Origin: Phallusia mammillata
Lineage: Eukaryota; Chordata; Ascidiacea; Phlebobranchia; Ascidiidae
DNA length: 64,000 bases
Assembly: GCA_003260075.1 (NCBI GenBank)
Contig: QLIY01000217.1
Location: 1 to 64,000 of the forward strand
Direction of reading: 5' to 3'
The notes beneath the pieces were generated by a model. It worked only from the letters and a program-made list of their open reading frames with translations. It was not told the origin of the DNA and searched no databases. The translations under genes were made by a program, and so were the position numbers. This document shows positions 50,301-60,002 of the stretch, in pieces; the stretch's first letter is position 1, and the number at the start of each line of letters is the position of its first letter.

Positions 50301-53175
50301 AAGTTTTTCTCGCATTTGACGACACTGTTTCTAACCATTTAATAGGGTTCTACATATTAGCCAAATATTCGGATTAACCCCAAACCGTTTCAGATTTATT
50401 TGAATATTCGGATTAAGCCCAAAAGATTATTGGCACGCGAGTATATTTTAAAACCAAGGGGGGGGGGGGGGGGATGTACATGGAATAGGTTATCTGCAAG
50501 TCACGCTCCAGTATTTTTAAAACTCTACGCCTATGCTCAAAATATTATCTAGTGTTGTTTGGAAACTTTTCTCTTTTAAATTTACAAAATTATACTCCTG
50601 AACTCCTGTCTGGCTGCATGAGCCGGCCGTAGTTTGCCCACCCCTGATCTAAACTGATATAGAAGTTTGTTGGGTTTTATGTAATAAGTATAATATAGTT
50701 ACAAACTAGTAAGTTTTATCACATATAATCAACATTTAGTTTTACTAAAATTAACCACTTTATTGTTTGTAATTTTTAATTTGTTTGGAAAAAAATAATT
50801 TAGCTCATAATATCTATGTCATGTGTTATGGTTAGTGTTTGTTATATAGCAGTACTGTTGTAACAAAGACAATGAAAAATAATTGTGAGTGACATGCAAT
50901 AACAATAAGCCATTGTTAAACCGGTGTCTATTTTAAGTATTTTCTCCACAAATAAATTGTTACAGATATTTTCCAGGTAACAGATGCTTGTTGATGTTTT
51001 GTAGATGAGTTTGCTGGACTTGAGTAGAAATGTGATGTCCAAGAAAGCTTTGGACAGCTTTGCACCAAGCGTCAATAAACTTGATGGGATGTGGTTACGC
51101 CGATGTTCAGTCACAGATGATGGTCTTGAACAACTGTGCCATGAAATCAGCAAGCAGCAAAAACCGGGGGGGGGGTGTTACGACGATGTTCAGTCACAGA
51201 TGATGGTCTTGGACAACTGTGCCATGAAATCAGCAAGCAGCAAACACCAGTAAGCTACTATCTCTCAATCTGTTTTGTTACTTTTTCAAACCTTTTTCAA
51301 AAGCTTTGCTCATAATAAGTTTTTTACATGTAATTAGTATTTAACTAAACACAAATCATGGAATTCTTTCGCATATAATATATTTAACTAAACCTGGTTA
51401 CATAAATTGTAGAATCCAGTAACATAAGCTTACTTCATGTTACTGTGACGAAATATATTGACAACTGGATGATGGCAATGAGTTCTGTAAATTTCGCAAA
51501 AACGCTTGTGTTGCTTTTCATCACATTTTTTCCTTTCGCTTTAACTTTCATGCTAATGTGTTTGCAGATGAATTTACTCTCCTTGGGGGGCAACAATATT
51601 GGGTTGATTGGTGTTAATCATGTGTCATCTTGTGTTTACAACATCCGTCTCCTGTTGTTGAATGATTGCAATTTGACCATTCTTTGCTTGCCAGCATTGA
51701 TTACTGCCATCCTCAACATGGACCACTCAGTGAGTTGGAAACTTATATTTAAACACAACAGAATTTGTAGGTGTTTGTTTCTGTGAGGTAACACAACAGA
51801 ATTTGTAGGCGTTTGTTTCCGTGAGGTGAAATGCCCAAGCTGGGTTTAAACCAGAAACCTCACCACTAAAGGGATTGTATTGACCATGCAACTAATGTTG
51901 CAGGGGGGGGGGTCCTGTTGTTAAATGATTGCAATTTGTCCATCCTATGCTTGCCAGCATTGATTGCTGCCATCCTCAACATGGACCACTCAGTGAGTTG
52001 CAAACTTATATTTAAACACAACAGAATTTGTAGGTGTTTGTTTCCGTGAGGTGAAATGCCCAAGCTGGGTTTAAACCACAAACCTCACCACTAAAGGGAT
52101 TGTATTGACCATGCAACTAATGTTGCAGTAAAAACGTTTTGTAAATTGTTTAGAATTGGAAGTTTATATTCACAAAATTTTTAACATTACCTACTGTGAC
52201 AAAGTATATTTCACTGTGCGTTTACTTAGATTTGATTAACAATTTAACATTTATAATTTTGAGTCCAAATTTACCCTACATATGTAGCAGTTGAGTTTTC
52301 ACTGTCAGGGGGGGGGGCAATTGGATTTTTTATTCAATCCCCAATAATATTTCCTTTGTCCCGGTTTAACACTTTTGCTTCTTCCTCTTTGTTTTTTTGT
52401 GTATTATTGGTTGCACTGTTTTTAAATTTGTAAAAAGACAAGCTTTGTAATTTGCATGTCACTAATGACGTTTATCTCAACAAATGAAAAAAATAAACCG
52501 ATAAAACTTCTATCTTTATAGATGGTTTATTTGAATCTCTCGAAAAACAAGTTCGGTGATGAGGGAGCAATTGCTCTGGCCACTTGTTTGGAAAAAGTAG
52601 AAAACCTTCATGTTTCACAGTGTGACATCACACCAGTAGGGGCAGAAGCTTTGCACACAGCCAACCTTAAATGGGTGAGTGGGTTTCATTTCTGCTTATT
52701 TTCTTTAACAAGAAAGGCAACTCCAGAACAATACTGTGCATGAAAACTTTCAGTTTTCAATTAAATGGGCATAAAGATTTAGGTTTCAGGTCATAAAAAA
52801 CATGTACAAAAACAATTTATCTTTTATTATATATATGTAGGTTTAGACATTGCAGTTGCATACAGGCCAGTTCATAGTTTGGATAATTGTATGAAACAAG
52901 AAAGTGTTTCTGCTTTGTTAAAGGAATTAAAACACACCAACATTAATTAGTTGTTTGTTGTCAAGTTATGACCCAAATGTTATGTTTTTGTGGTAACCTG
53001 CATTTGTCACTCTGGTAAGCATTTTTTAAGACAATAATATGTAATTTGGATCAATCTACTATACAAAAATCAGAGTCAAAGTATTTTGCACTGAACTTGG
53101 TGGTATGTAAGTGTTCAAAATAAACTGTGTTTTGATCAGGGACGCTTGATTGCTGGTCTTCCAGACAAATCATAA
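41358..53175 (+). CDS. NOD-like receptor: Death - NACHT - LRR, multi-exon
   Basis: Predicted exons with consistent phases: 41358-41371 (ATG, MSKI), 42094-42275 (allelic partial copy at 41775-41907), 42486-42611, 43123-43317 (Death domain), 43764-43862, 44214-44288, 46708-48571 (NACHT and following helical domains), LRR exons 48994-49152, 49321-49479, 51005-51166, 51568-51729, 52522-52674, and a terminal exon 53140-53175 (GRLIAGLPDKS, stop). Known NLRs are cytosolic sensors that oligomerise through NACHT and recruit death-fold adaptors. Each LRR exon is a multiple of three (153-162 bases) in phase 0, the modular form known for NLRs. Gap placeholders at 41908, 47061, 47170, 47748, 51166 and 51903 break or repeat parts. 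The first and last exons are inferred from splice signals and phase only. An ascidian-style expanded NLR is likely. Confidence 0.75.
43123..43317 (+). CDS. Death-domain exon of the NLR
   Basis: Between TTTCATTTTAG and GTGAGA the exon reads NRAWFIYDFLRQYPSGDF, then FQLTERQITQIEHDYEGN and EQHYHMILTWMKAKK. The 'L-T...I-x-x-I-E-x-D...E-Q-x-Y-x-M-L-x-x-W' pattern is the hallmark of helices 3-5 of the Death domain. The two exons before it (42094 and 42486) encode about 100 residues I cannot assign; they may be a diverged second death fold (NWPEYLRKLGFSENTVEQC). Confidence 0.75.
46708..48571 (+). CDS. NACHT exon of the NLR
   Basis: A large exon, as in vertebrate NLRs. It shows Walker A GLTGIAGIGKTTYCKF (46981-47026), Walker B LIVIDGLDEAEI (47296-47332), a sensor region KKLIASRPNAF and the winged-helix-side motif FIHATWQEFLAALHL (about 47960-48005). 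The run at 47061 is followed by a repeat of 46877-46975, then the run at 47170 jumps forward to FLLVSTVHNYKF, so a part between Walker A and B is missing. A small loss is likely at 47748. The exon ends at ACACA followed by GTAAAA. Confidence 0.8.
48994..49479 (+). CDS. First two LRR exons of the NLR
   Basis: Exons 48994-49152 (KLHLKEVDLS...LTLWTCGLTIPMVENLV) and 49321-49479 (LSFLDLSYNNLNGVG...LSLVKCNLQDDDFNAIA) are each 159 bases, phase 0, with AG and GTACGT/GTAAGT borders. Both encode ribonuclease-inhibitor-type leucine-rich repeats. A 25-base repeat around a single n at 49179 lies in the intron between them. Confidence 0.75.
49516..50646. mobile_element. hAT element in an NLR intron, perfect 8-bp TSD
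   Basis: The ends are inverted copies of CAGGGGTGGGCAAACT, and both are flanked by ATCTAAAC (49508-49515 and 50647-50654). The interior includes two G runs (50142 and 50458) with allelic repeats, so true length is shorter than 1.1 kb. No transposase is seen. Confidence 0.85.
51005..52674 (+). CDS. LRR exons 3-5 of the NLR, with allelic partial copies
   Basis: Exons 51005-51166 (SLLDLSRNVMSKKALDSFAP...), 51568-51729 (NLLSLGGNNIGLIGVNHV...) and 52522-52674 (VYLNLSKNKFGDEGAIALA...) each start with an AG acceptor followed by ATG-x-x-L and end before GTAAGC, GTGAGT or GTGAGT. Partial repeats of the first (51176-51249) and second (51913-51989) follow ten-G runs and are allelic contig ends, not extra repeats. 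Confidence 0.75.
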
Positions 53176-54770
53176 GCAACTGCAGCAAATAGTGTTGAGA
53201 GGCCACATGAGGTTGCACAAAAATCAAAGAAGCGCTGTGCAATAAGTTGATCTTACACCACTTGAACTTACTGACAATGTCATGATTTTGTCACAGATTG
53301 TGTTTATTGATGCTAAAAAAAATTTCTAATTTTATAGCGAAGCTTTTGTGGTAAAATGTTAACGTTTCCCTCCTTTCAAATTTGCATTCCTGTTGACCAC
53401 CACCTACATTTCCACTTTGATTTTGTTTCCCCGATAGTTTATCGCTGAGCATTACCTTTTGAAATACACTGGCTTATGCAATCTTTTTGATTTATTGTTC
53501 AAAAACTATATCCTCTGATTGTTTAGATGGCTTATATTTCTATGTTTTGATTCCTTGCTTTGAAATCAGGGCCGACCTCAGTTCTTTTGACACCTGCTGC
53601 TTGAAAAGCACAAATATAACCAACTAAGTTTTATAGTTTTGTGGATGTTTTAACCTGACATGACAGAATCGAATTAATGTAGCCACCTGTCACCGTGCCA
53701 AGGGGGGGGGGTGGGGCAGAAGCTTTGCACACAGGCAACATTAAATGGGTGAGTGGGTTTCATTTCTGCTTATTTTCTTTCACAAGAAAGGCAACTCCAG
53801 AACAATACTGTGCATGAAAACTTTCAGTTTTCAATTAAATGGGCATAAAGATTTAGGTTTCAGGCCATAAAAAACATGTACAAAAAATTTATCTTTTATT
53901 GTATATATGTAGGATTAAAGATTTTTGCATACAGGCCAGTTCATAGTTTGGATAATTGTATGAAACAAGAAAGTGTTTCTGCTTTGTTAAAGGAATTAAA
54001 ACACACAACATTAACTAGTTGTTTTTTGTCAAGTTATGACCTAAATGTTATGTTTTTGTGGTATCCTGCATTTGTCACTCTGGTAAGCATTTTTTTAAGA
54101 CAAAAATATGTAATTTGGATCAATCTACCATACAAAAATTGGGGTCAAAGTATTTTGCACTGAACTTGGTAGTATGTAAGTGTTAAAAATAAATTGTTAT
54201 ATTTCAGAGACGCTTGATTGCTGGTCTTCCAGACATATCATAAGCAATTGCAGCAAGCAGTGTTGGGAGGCCACATGAGGTTGCACAAAAACCAAATAAG
54301 CGCTGTGCAATCAGTTAAACTTACACCACTTGAACTTACTGACAATGTCATGATTTTGTCACGGATTGTATTTTCGATGCTAAAAAAAATTTCAATTTTA
54401 TAATGAAGCTTTTGTGGTAAAATGTTAACGTTTCCCTCCTTTCAAATTTGCATTCCTGTTGACCACCACCTACATTTCCACTTTGATTTTGTTTCCCCGA
54501 TAGTTTATCGCTGAGCATTACCTTTTGAAATACACTGGCTTATGCAATCTTTTTGATTTATTGTTCAAAAACTATGTCCTCTGATTGTTTAGATGGCTTA
54601 TATTTCTATGTTTTGATTCCTTGCTTTGAAATCAGGGCCAAACTCAGTTCTTTTGACACCTGCTGCTTGAAAAGCACAAATAAAACCAACTAAGTTTTAT
54701 AGTTTTGTGGACGTTTTAGCCTGACATGACAGAATCGAATTAATGTAGCCACCTGTCACCGTGCCAACAG
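52675..54770. repeat. Two allelic copies of the NLR 3' region
   Basis: 53715-54770 repeats 52636-53700 with scattered differences across the ten-G run at 53702. It includes the end of the last LRR exon (to AAATGG|GTGAGT), the last intron and the terminal exon. They should collapse to a single locus. Confidence 0.85.
53140..53175 (+). CDS. Predicted last coding exon of the NLR
   Basis: TTTGATCAG precedes GGACGCTTGATTGCTGGTC and the frame closes with TAA after GRLIAGLPDKS. The allelic copy at 54208-54243 keeps acceptor, phase and stop (RRLIAGLPDIS), which supports a real exon. Short terminal exons are common in NLR genes. Confidence 0.5.
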   Translation, partial: GRLIAGLPDKS

Positions 54771-55121
54771 CACATACAGGTGACTAATGCATTTATCTTT
54801 AGTTTTGTTGCTTGTCATTACTTTGTGAATAGTACTTGCTTATACATTTGTTGTTTACAAACCAAATTCTCTTGGTGTTTTTTCAATGGCTTACATTTCT
54901 GCGTTTGCATGTTTTGTTTCTGTGCTTTAAAAGCAGGTTCTTTTGAAACCTGCATCTTGAAGAGCACAAACAAAACCCAACTAAGTTTTATATTTTTAAG
55001 GATTTTTTCCCTTCCGTGACTAAAACCAAATAAAGTAGCCAACAGCACATGTACATGATTTATCTTTAGTGTTATTGTGGTGTTTCTTTACTACAACATA
55101 TTACATCAAACGGAAAAGCAC

Positions 55122-55505
55122 TAGGGATGGGCCGAGCCGAGCCAGAACCCGAGTACTAGGTACCGAGCATCGCTGTTTTTAATGCTCGGTGCTCGGCCAA
55201 GCAGTTACACAAACTGACCCGAGCGTTAAATTTGCATATTCATGTCCTGCTAACATATGTAATAGTGTTCTAAAGGGTGTCTATGAACAAAAACGAATGA
55301 TTTTTCAAATGCACTAGATGCTGGAAAAACGCGTACTTCATGGGCATGTTCAACTTTATGAAACACCGCCGGTGACGTATGATGCATTGTAGAGCTAAAA
55401 CGTAGGAAGGGATTTTTTGTGACGTCATGATGCACCGAGCGTGCTCGGCCGAGAGATGCTCGGTGCTCGACCAAACAGAACATTTGCCGTTTTGGCACAT
55501 CCCTA
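55122..55505. mobile_element. hAT-type MITE with internal TGCTCGG repeats
   Basis: The ends are TAGGGATGGGCCGAG and, inverted, TAGGGATGTGCCAAAA. The flanks are AAAAGCAC (55114-55121) and AAAAGCAT (55506-55513). The interior has four or more GTGCTCGGCC-like inverted units. Confidence 0.7.
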
Positions 55506-55513
55506 AAAAGCAT

Positions 55514-57283
55514 CAATTTAGATCAGCCAAAACCGCAGTCTGTTTGGCCAGACTTTATAATGTACATGGCATTTTAGATGCACTTTGTAGCAAAGAATAA
55601 TTATGAACTAAGTGGGCTTGTAGTTTAAGACAACAACCAACATTATGTGTTTTTGGTTTTTCTCTGGACACAAAATTGTAGCCACCTCACTGTCAGTTTT
55701 TGAAACATGATCTATTTCCGTTTACATCTGTGTATAAGACATGTTTGCAAAGTAAGATTAGGTTTAGAAAGAACTGTGGTAAACTTGAATTTGTAACTCA
55801 CCTTGCTTGTCATAAAACTTTATGTAAAATGTTTATTAATTTTTGGCTCAACACTTAGATGTAAAAAGAGATGCTTTATACAATAGTAACGGGGCTGCGG
55901 AGTCAGTGATTTAAGATGGAGTTTAGGTTTTTTTATGCAACTAACAAGTTCCATAAAATGCAACACACCTGGTTGACGAACTTCTCAATGAGGTAGTGGA
56001 TCCAAAAACATTAGTTCTGGGTCGAAAAAGCGACCAATAATTTCCCAATTCATCTCACATAATTCCGTATAATTCAAACTAATAATCCACACTTGAATAA
56101 GCGTTGAACAATTCCTCGTCGTTCAATAAAGTCTCGGTACAGGGAAATCCCCCTTGAAAACAACAACCAAAACAAACTGTTTGCTGGGAAGCTGTGTTTT
56201 TTTCTGCCAAAGCCCCCCCCCCGAAATCCCCCTTGAAAACAACAACCAAAACAAACTGTTTGCTGGGAAGGTGTGTTTCTTTTTCTAAAGTCAAAGATTT
56301 TGAAAAAAATTATTTAACGTCTCTAGTCTAGTTTGTGTGGACAATGACTTTGTTGCAAAAGAGGTTTAAAAAGGAATTTAATTGTAATACATGCAAATTA
56401 AGTTTATAAGTAATAAACTATTAAACGATCGACAATCAATGGCATTTTTCACATAATATTATAATACTCCACAATTAGGGTTAATTTGGATATCAATAAT
56501 TTCCACTATCTGAATAACGGAAGTATACGGATAATTTGAATTTAGCTATCGGCTTAACTGGATAATAATAAGTCTATTGCAACATCATCCAATTGTGGCA
56601 CGTATTTCATTTTAGTGTTCATAATTGTCCAGCATTTACCAAATTGACGCCCCCCCCCCATTTCCACTATCTGAATAACGGAAGTATACGGATAATTTGA
56701 ATTTAGCCATCGGCTTAACTGGATAATAATAACTCTTTTGCAACATCATCCAATTGTGGCACGTATTTCATTTTAGTGTTCATAAATGTCCAGCATTTAC
56801 CAAATTGACTCATTTACAACATTTACAGTACTGCTTCAGCAGTGTGTTTCTCAAAAAGCATGATCCTTTAGTTGTTTCACATTTTTCCCTACAGACAATT
56901 TTCTAAACGAAAATAGGCCTTAAACATTGTCTAAAAACATATTTTTTTAGAATCGCTAAATTTACCCTTCCGAGCAAATCGTCGTATTGAAAAAAAAACA
57001 TTATCAATTTGAAAATAGGGTTATTGTAATGTCCTACTAATAGATGGTGCAACTTAGATAAGTCACTTTGCCAGTGGCGAGGTAAAACAAACTAACACAG
57101 GGATGGTTATTATGTTGAGTTTACAAGTACCCATAAAATTCCCTGTTAACAACTACCAAGTGATTTTAGCCGCACATCACATATCATAGCAGGCATTGAT
57201 TTGAACTTGCTAGCACTACAGTGCAATAAAAGTTTCCCTTGGACTTAGAGCCACAACCGAAGCCGCAGGTTGTGCACCGCATA
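55514..57283. other. Non-coding region with two allelic overlaps
   Basis: No gene is recognised. 56223-56285 repeats 56145-56205 and 56660-56815 repeats 56490-56649 across C runs at 56213 and 56650. Confidence 0.5.
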
Positions 57284-57291
57284 AACTAGAC

Positions 57292-57754
57292 CAGGGGTCA
57301 CCAAACTTTTTCATAATAGGCCAGGAGATAACACGCGCGAGGGCCGCATGGCTTACAAGAAGTCTTTCACGAACTGTAACTCACGAGGAAGTTTTGATTG
57401 TAGGGCTAAGGGCCTGTTTTCCCACAATCTTATTTTTTTCAGATGGTGACGCTGTTAAATTGGAAAATTATGAAGAATGTTAAGTGTCTCCCCTACCAAC
57501 TAATGCCATTTATTTTATCACAAGTAACAAAAGAAGGTAATTGATCGAGCACAATTACTATTTGTTCATCTTGTCTGTGAAGTAACAAACTGCCTAGGGG
57601 TCATATCTAGGGGTTGTAATCCTGTTGGGCTAGGTTAAATTATTACTGGAAGGCATTTAAGATATTACGTTACCAAGGTTCCATACGTTTTGTTCAAAAA
57701 AGCCTTCGCAGGCCAGGTGAAATAATGCCGAGGGCCGTAGTTTGGTTACTCCTG
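57292..57754. mobile_element. hAT-type MITE, perfect 8-bp TSD
   Basis: It starts CAGGGGTCACCAAAC and ends GTTTGGTTACTCCTG. AACTAGAC flanks both sides (57284-57291 and 57755-57762). Confidence 0.85.
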
Positions 57755-58035
57755 AACTAGACGATTGTTAAGCGATTTAGTCATGCTGTAAAAAATCAAG
57801 CGATATACAAAGGTTTCATTAGGTGTGGACCATACTTTTATTAGGCAAACTCATTGTTTAGCGTGAGATGCTCGACAAAGAAAAAATACCAGGCAAACAG
57901 ACACTTTATTGTACACTTGGGTTGCGTTTGTGTGCTATCACGTCTCATCTATGAAACAAAAACACATAACACAAACCCTATGCGTACGAGTTCTTTTCGT
58001 TACAGACGTGCTAATCATGGTTACTCCCTCTAGAG

Positions 58036-58401
58036 CAGTGGCTCCCAATCTTTTTGTAATCACGTACCACTTTGATAAATTTTATAAGTCTGCGGACCCA
58101 ACGTTATTTATTGTTTCCTGTGTTTTACGTCATATAGTTTCGCTTTTGTGGCAACATTTTAATCCACCCTCTCAGTCTATTAATCCTAATGAAATTTTCT
58201 GTACTTTAGCAGTTCCTTTTTATAATTATATATATATAATTTGACACAAAGCTTGCCCTAAACAGAAAATTGACCAAGTGTGTTATAATGTTGCACTCAT
58301 ATGCAGGATTGTAAAAACGAATTGAAAACTCAAAAGTATTTTATTGTTAGTTAACGACACTAAAATGTTTGCCCCGAAAACCCCTTGTTTTGGGACCACT
58401 G
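58036..58401. mobile_element. hAT-type MITE
   Basis: It starts CAGTGGCTCCCAATC and ends TTTTGGGACCACTG. The flanks CTCTAGAG and ATCTAGAG agree at seven of eight bases. Its right end is repeated at 58475-58530 after the C run at 58465. Confidence 0.75.
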
Positions 58402-58416
58402 ATCTAGAGCCTAGGT

Positions 58417-59064
58417 CAGGGTTGGGAACCGGCGGCCTTTTAGGGCACTAAGTGCGGCACTCGACCCCCCCCCCTTAGTTAACGACACTAAAATGTTTGC
58501 CCCGAAAACCCCTTGTTTTGGGGCCACTGATCTAGAGCCTAGGTCAGGGTTGGGAACCGGCTGTCAAAATACATTTTAGGATGTTGATAATTCAGACTGC
58601 ACCAGGCACTGAAAAATAGACAAAAATATATAAAAAATACCTTTATGCCATATACTATTTGATTGGTTCTAGAGCAGCGGTTTTCAAACTAGAGCTAAAT
58701 GGTTGCATACTGGTAAACAAAGCGATTTTCGTAGGACTGCCAAGAGCCCAAGGTTCTACAATATTACTTGTGTTGCAAAAAAACCAATTGTTTGCGCATA
58801 ACCGATTGTCTTAAACTCGTCTGCGATGTAACAAGCAAGTTTCTGGGTTAAATAAATCTTGAATGTGGCAGTGAAGGTAGAAATGTAGTAAGGAATTTTA
58901 TTTAGCTTAGACCGTAAGTCCTACAACTCTACGAGGGAATAGCAAAACGACCATTCCGTAAGTCAAAAAGTTTGAACGCCACTGTCCTTGGCCTGGGAAC
59001 AGTATGTGTGGCCCAAACGAGGGTCGATAAACCGTTTGGCGACCAAGGTTCCCCACCTCCGGTT
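58417..59064. mobile_element. hAT-type MITE with another hAT MITE nested inside
   Basis: The outer ends are CAGGGTTGGGAACCGG (58417) and GGTTCCCCACCTCCG (about 59064). Inside, CAGCGGTTTTCAAAC at 58675 and GTTTGAACGCCACTG ending at 58984 mark a second element. The flanking 8-mers match only partly, so the exact borders are less certain. Confidence 0.5.
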
Positions 59065-59334
59065 CTAGGTTTTCCAAATTAATTCTTTGTCACATAAAAA
59101 ACAGTGATTTAAAAAAAAACAGTCAAACAATACCCTATGCTTCCTTAGTTTAATAAAATGGCCGCGACAGACGATTCAGCAAAACATTCCTGCGGCATTT
59201 TACTAAGGCACAGTTGCCAACGCACGCAAAAACACTGCGTTGCATGAGAAAACAAGGCCGTGGCAAAGGTATGAAACTACAACGCAACAAATCATAATGC
59301 AGCACTAACCAGCGATTATTTTAAGTGAGGTTAC

Positions 59335-59430
59335 CTGTGTCCCGTTTTCTTTCATTACATCGTCCTGCATTTTATTTTCCTCCTCTTGATCGTACGAAAC
59401 ATAGAAAGCAGGCCTTCTCCTTAATAAATG
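59335..59430 (-). CDS. Possible minus-strand exon related to 17188-17294
   Basis: The minus strand is open for RRPAFYVSYDQEEENKMQDD then VMKENGTQ and is followed by GTAACC. The exon end, donor and position upstream of an NTase-TPR gene match the block at 17188. No family is recognised. Confidence 0.25.
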
Positions 59431-59519
59431 TAAATAGTTGTCGTATGTGCAAGCATAACTTGATTAGGCTAAATGAAAAAAAGGCAATTTAATCGGGCTT
59501 AATGAAGGCAATTCAAATC

Positions 59520-60002
59520 GGAAACCTTTGACACGAATGATGAAATATCACTGCGTGACGTTTCCAACAACAAAAACGATACAAACCGTTTTAAACAAAA
59601 CCTTTTCAGAGTGCAATGTGGTGTTGACACAAAACCTATTGTATGTAATGCCTACGCCAATGCCATGTTGTTGTGAGAAAAAACAAACCCGACAAAATGA
59701 TTTACCAGCCAGTTGACCACAAAGGTTTCGACAAAAGGTAACCCCCCCCCCACAAAACCTATTGTATGTAATGCCTACGCCAATGCCATGTTGTTGTGAC
59801 AAAAAACAAACCCGACAAAATGATTTATCAGCCAGTTGACCACAAAGGTTTCGACAAAAGGTAAAAAACTCTATTATGTAAGGCTTTTGTTTCCGTTTTC
59901 CGTTTATTAAGAAAGGATAAATGTGCTGAGGACCATTTTGTAAAACCAAACCTTAGGCACTACAAGCAGCAGCGATTGGCATAAGGTTGTACAAGCTAAA
60001 TC
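59520..60002. other. Upstream region of gene E with an allelic overlap
   Basis: 59752-59870 repeats 59617-59741 across the C run at 59742. 59520-59650 is related to 825-1000 upstream of gene A, so it may hold shared promoter elements. Confidence 0.5.

Noticed and set aside
51005..51989. Two additional LRR exons after 51166 and 51903
   Set aside because: They are truncated repeats next to ten-G runs and keep the same splice donors as the preceding exons, so they are allelic contig ends.
57909..58244. 111-residue plus-strand frame
   Set aside because: It crosses the end of a hAT MITE and has no known domain.
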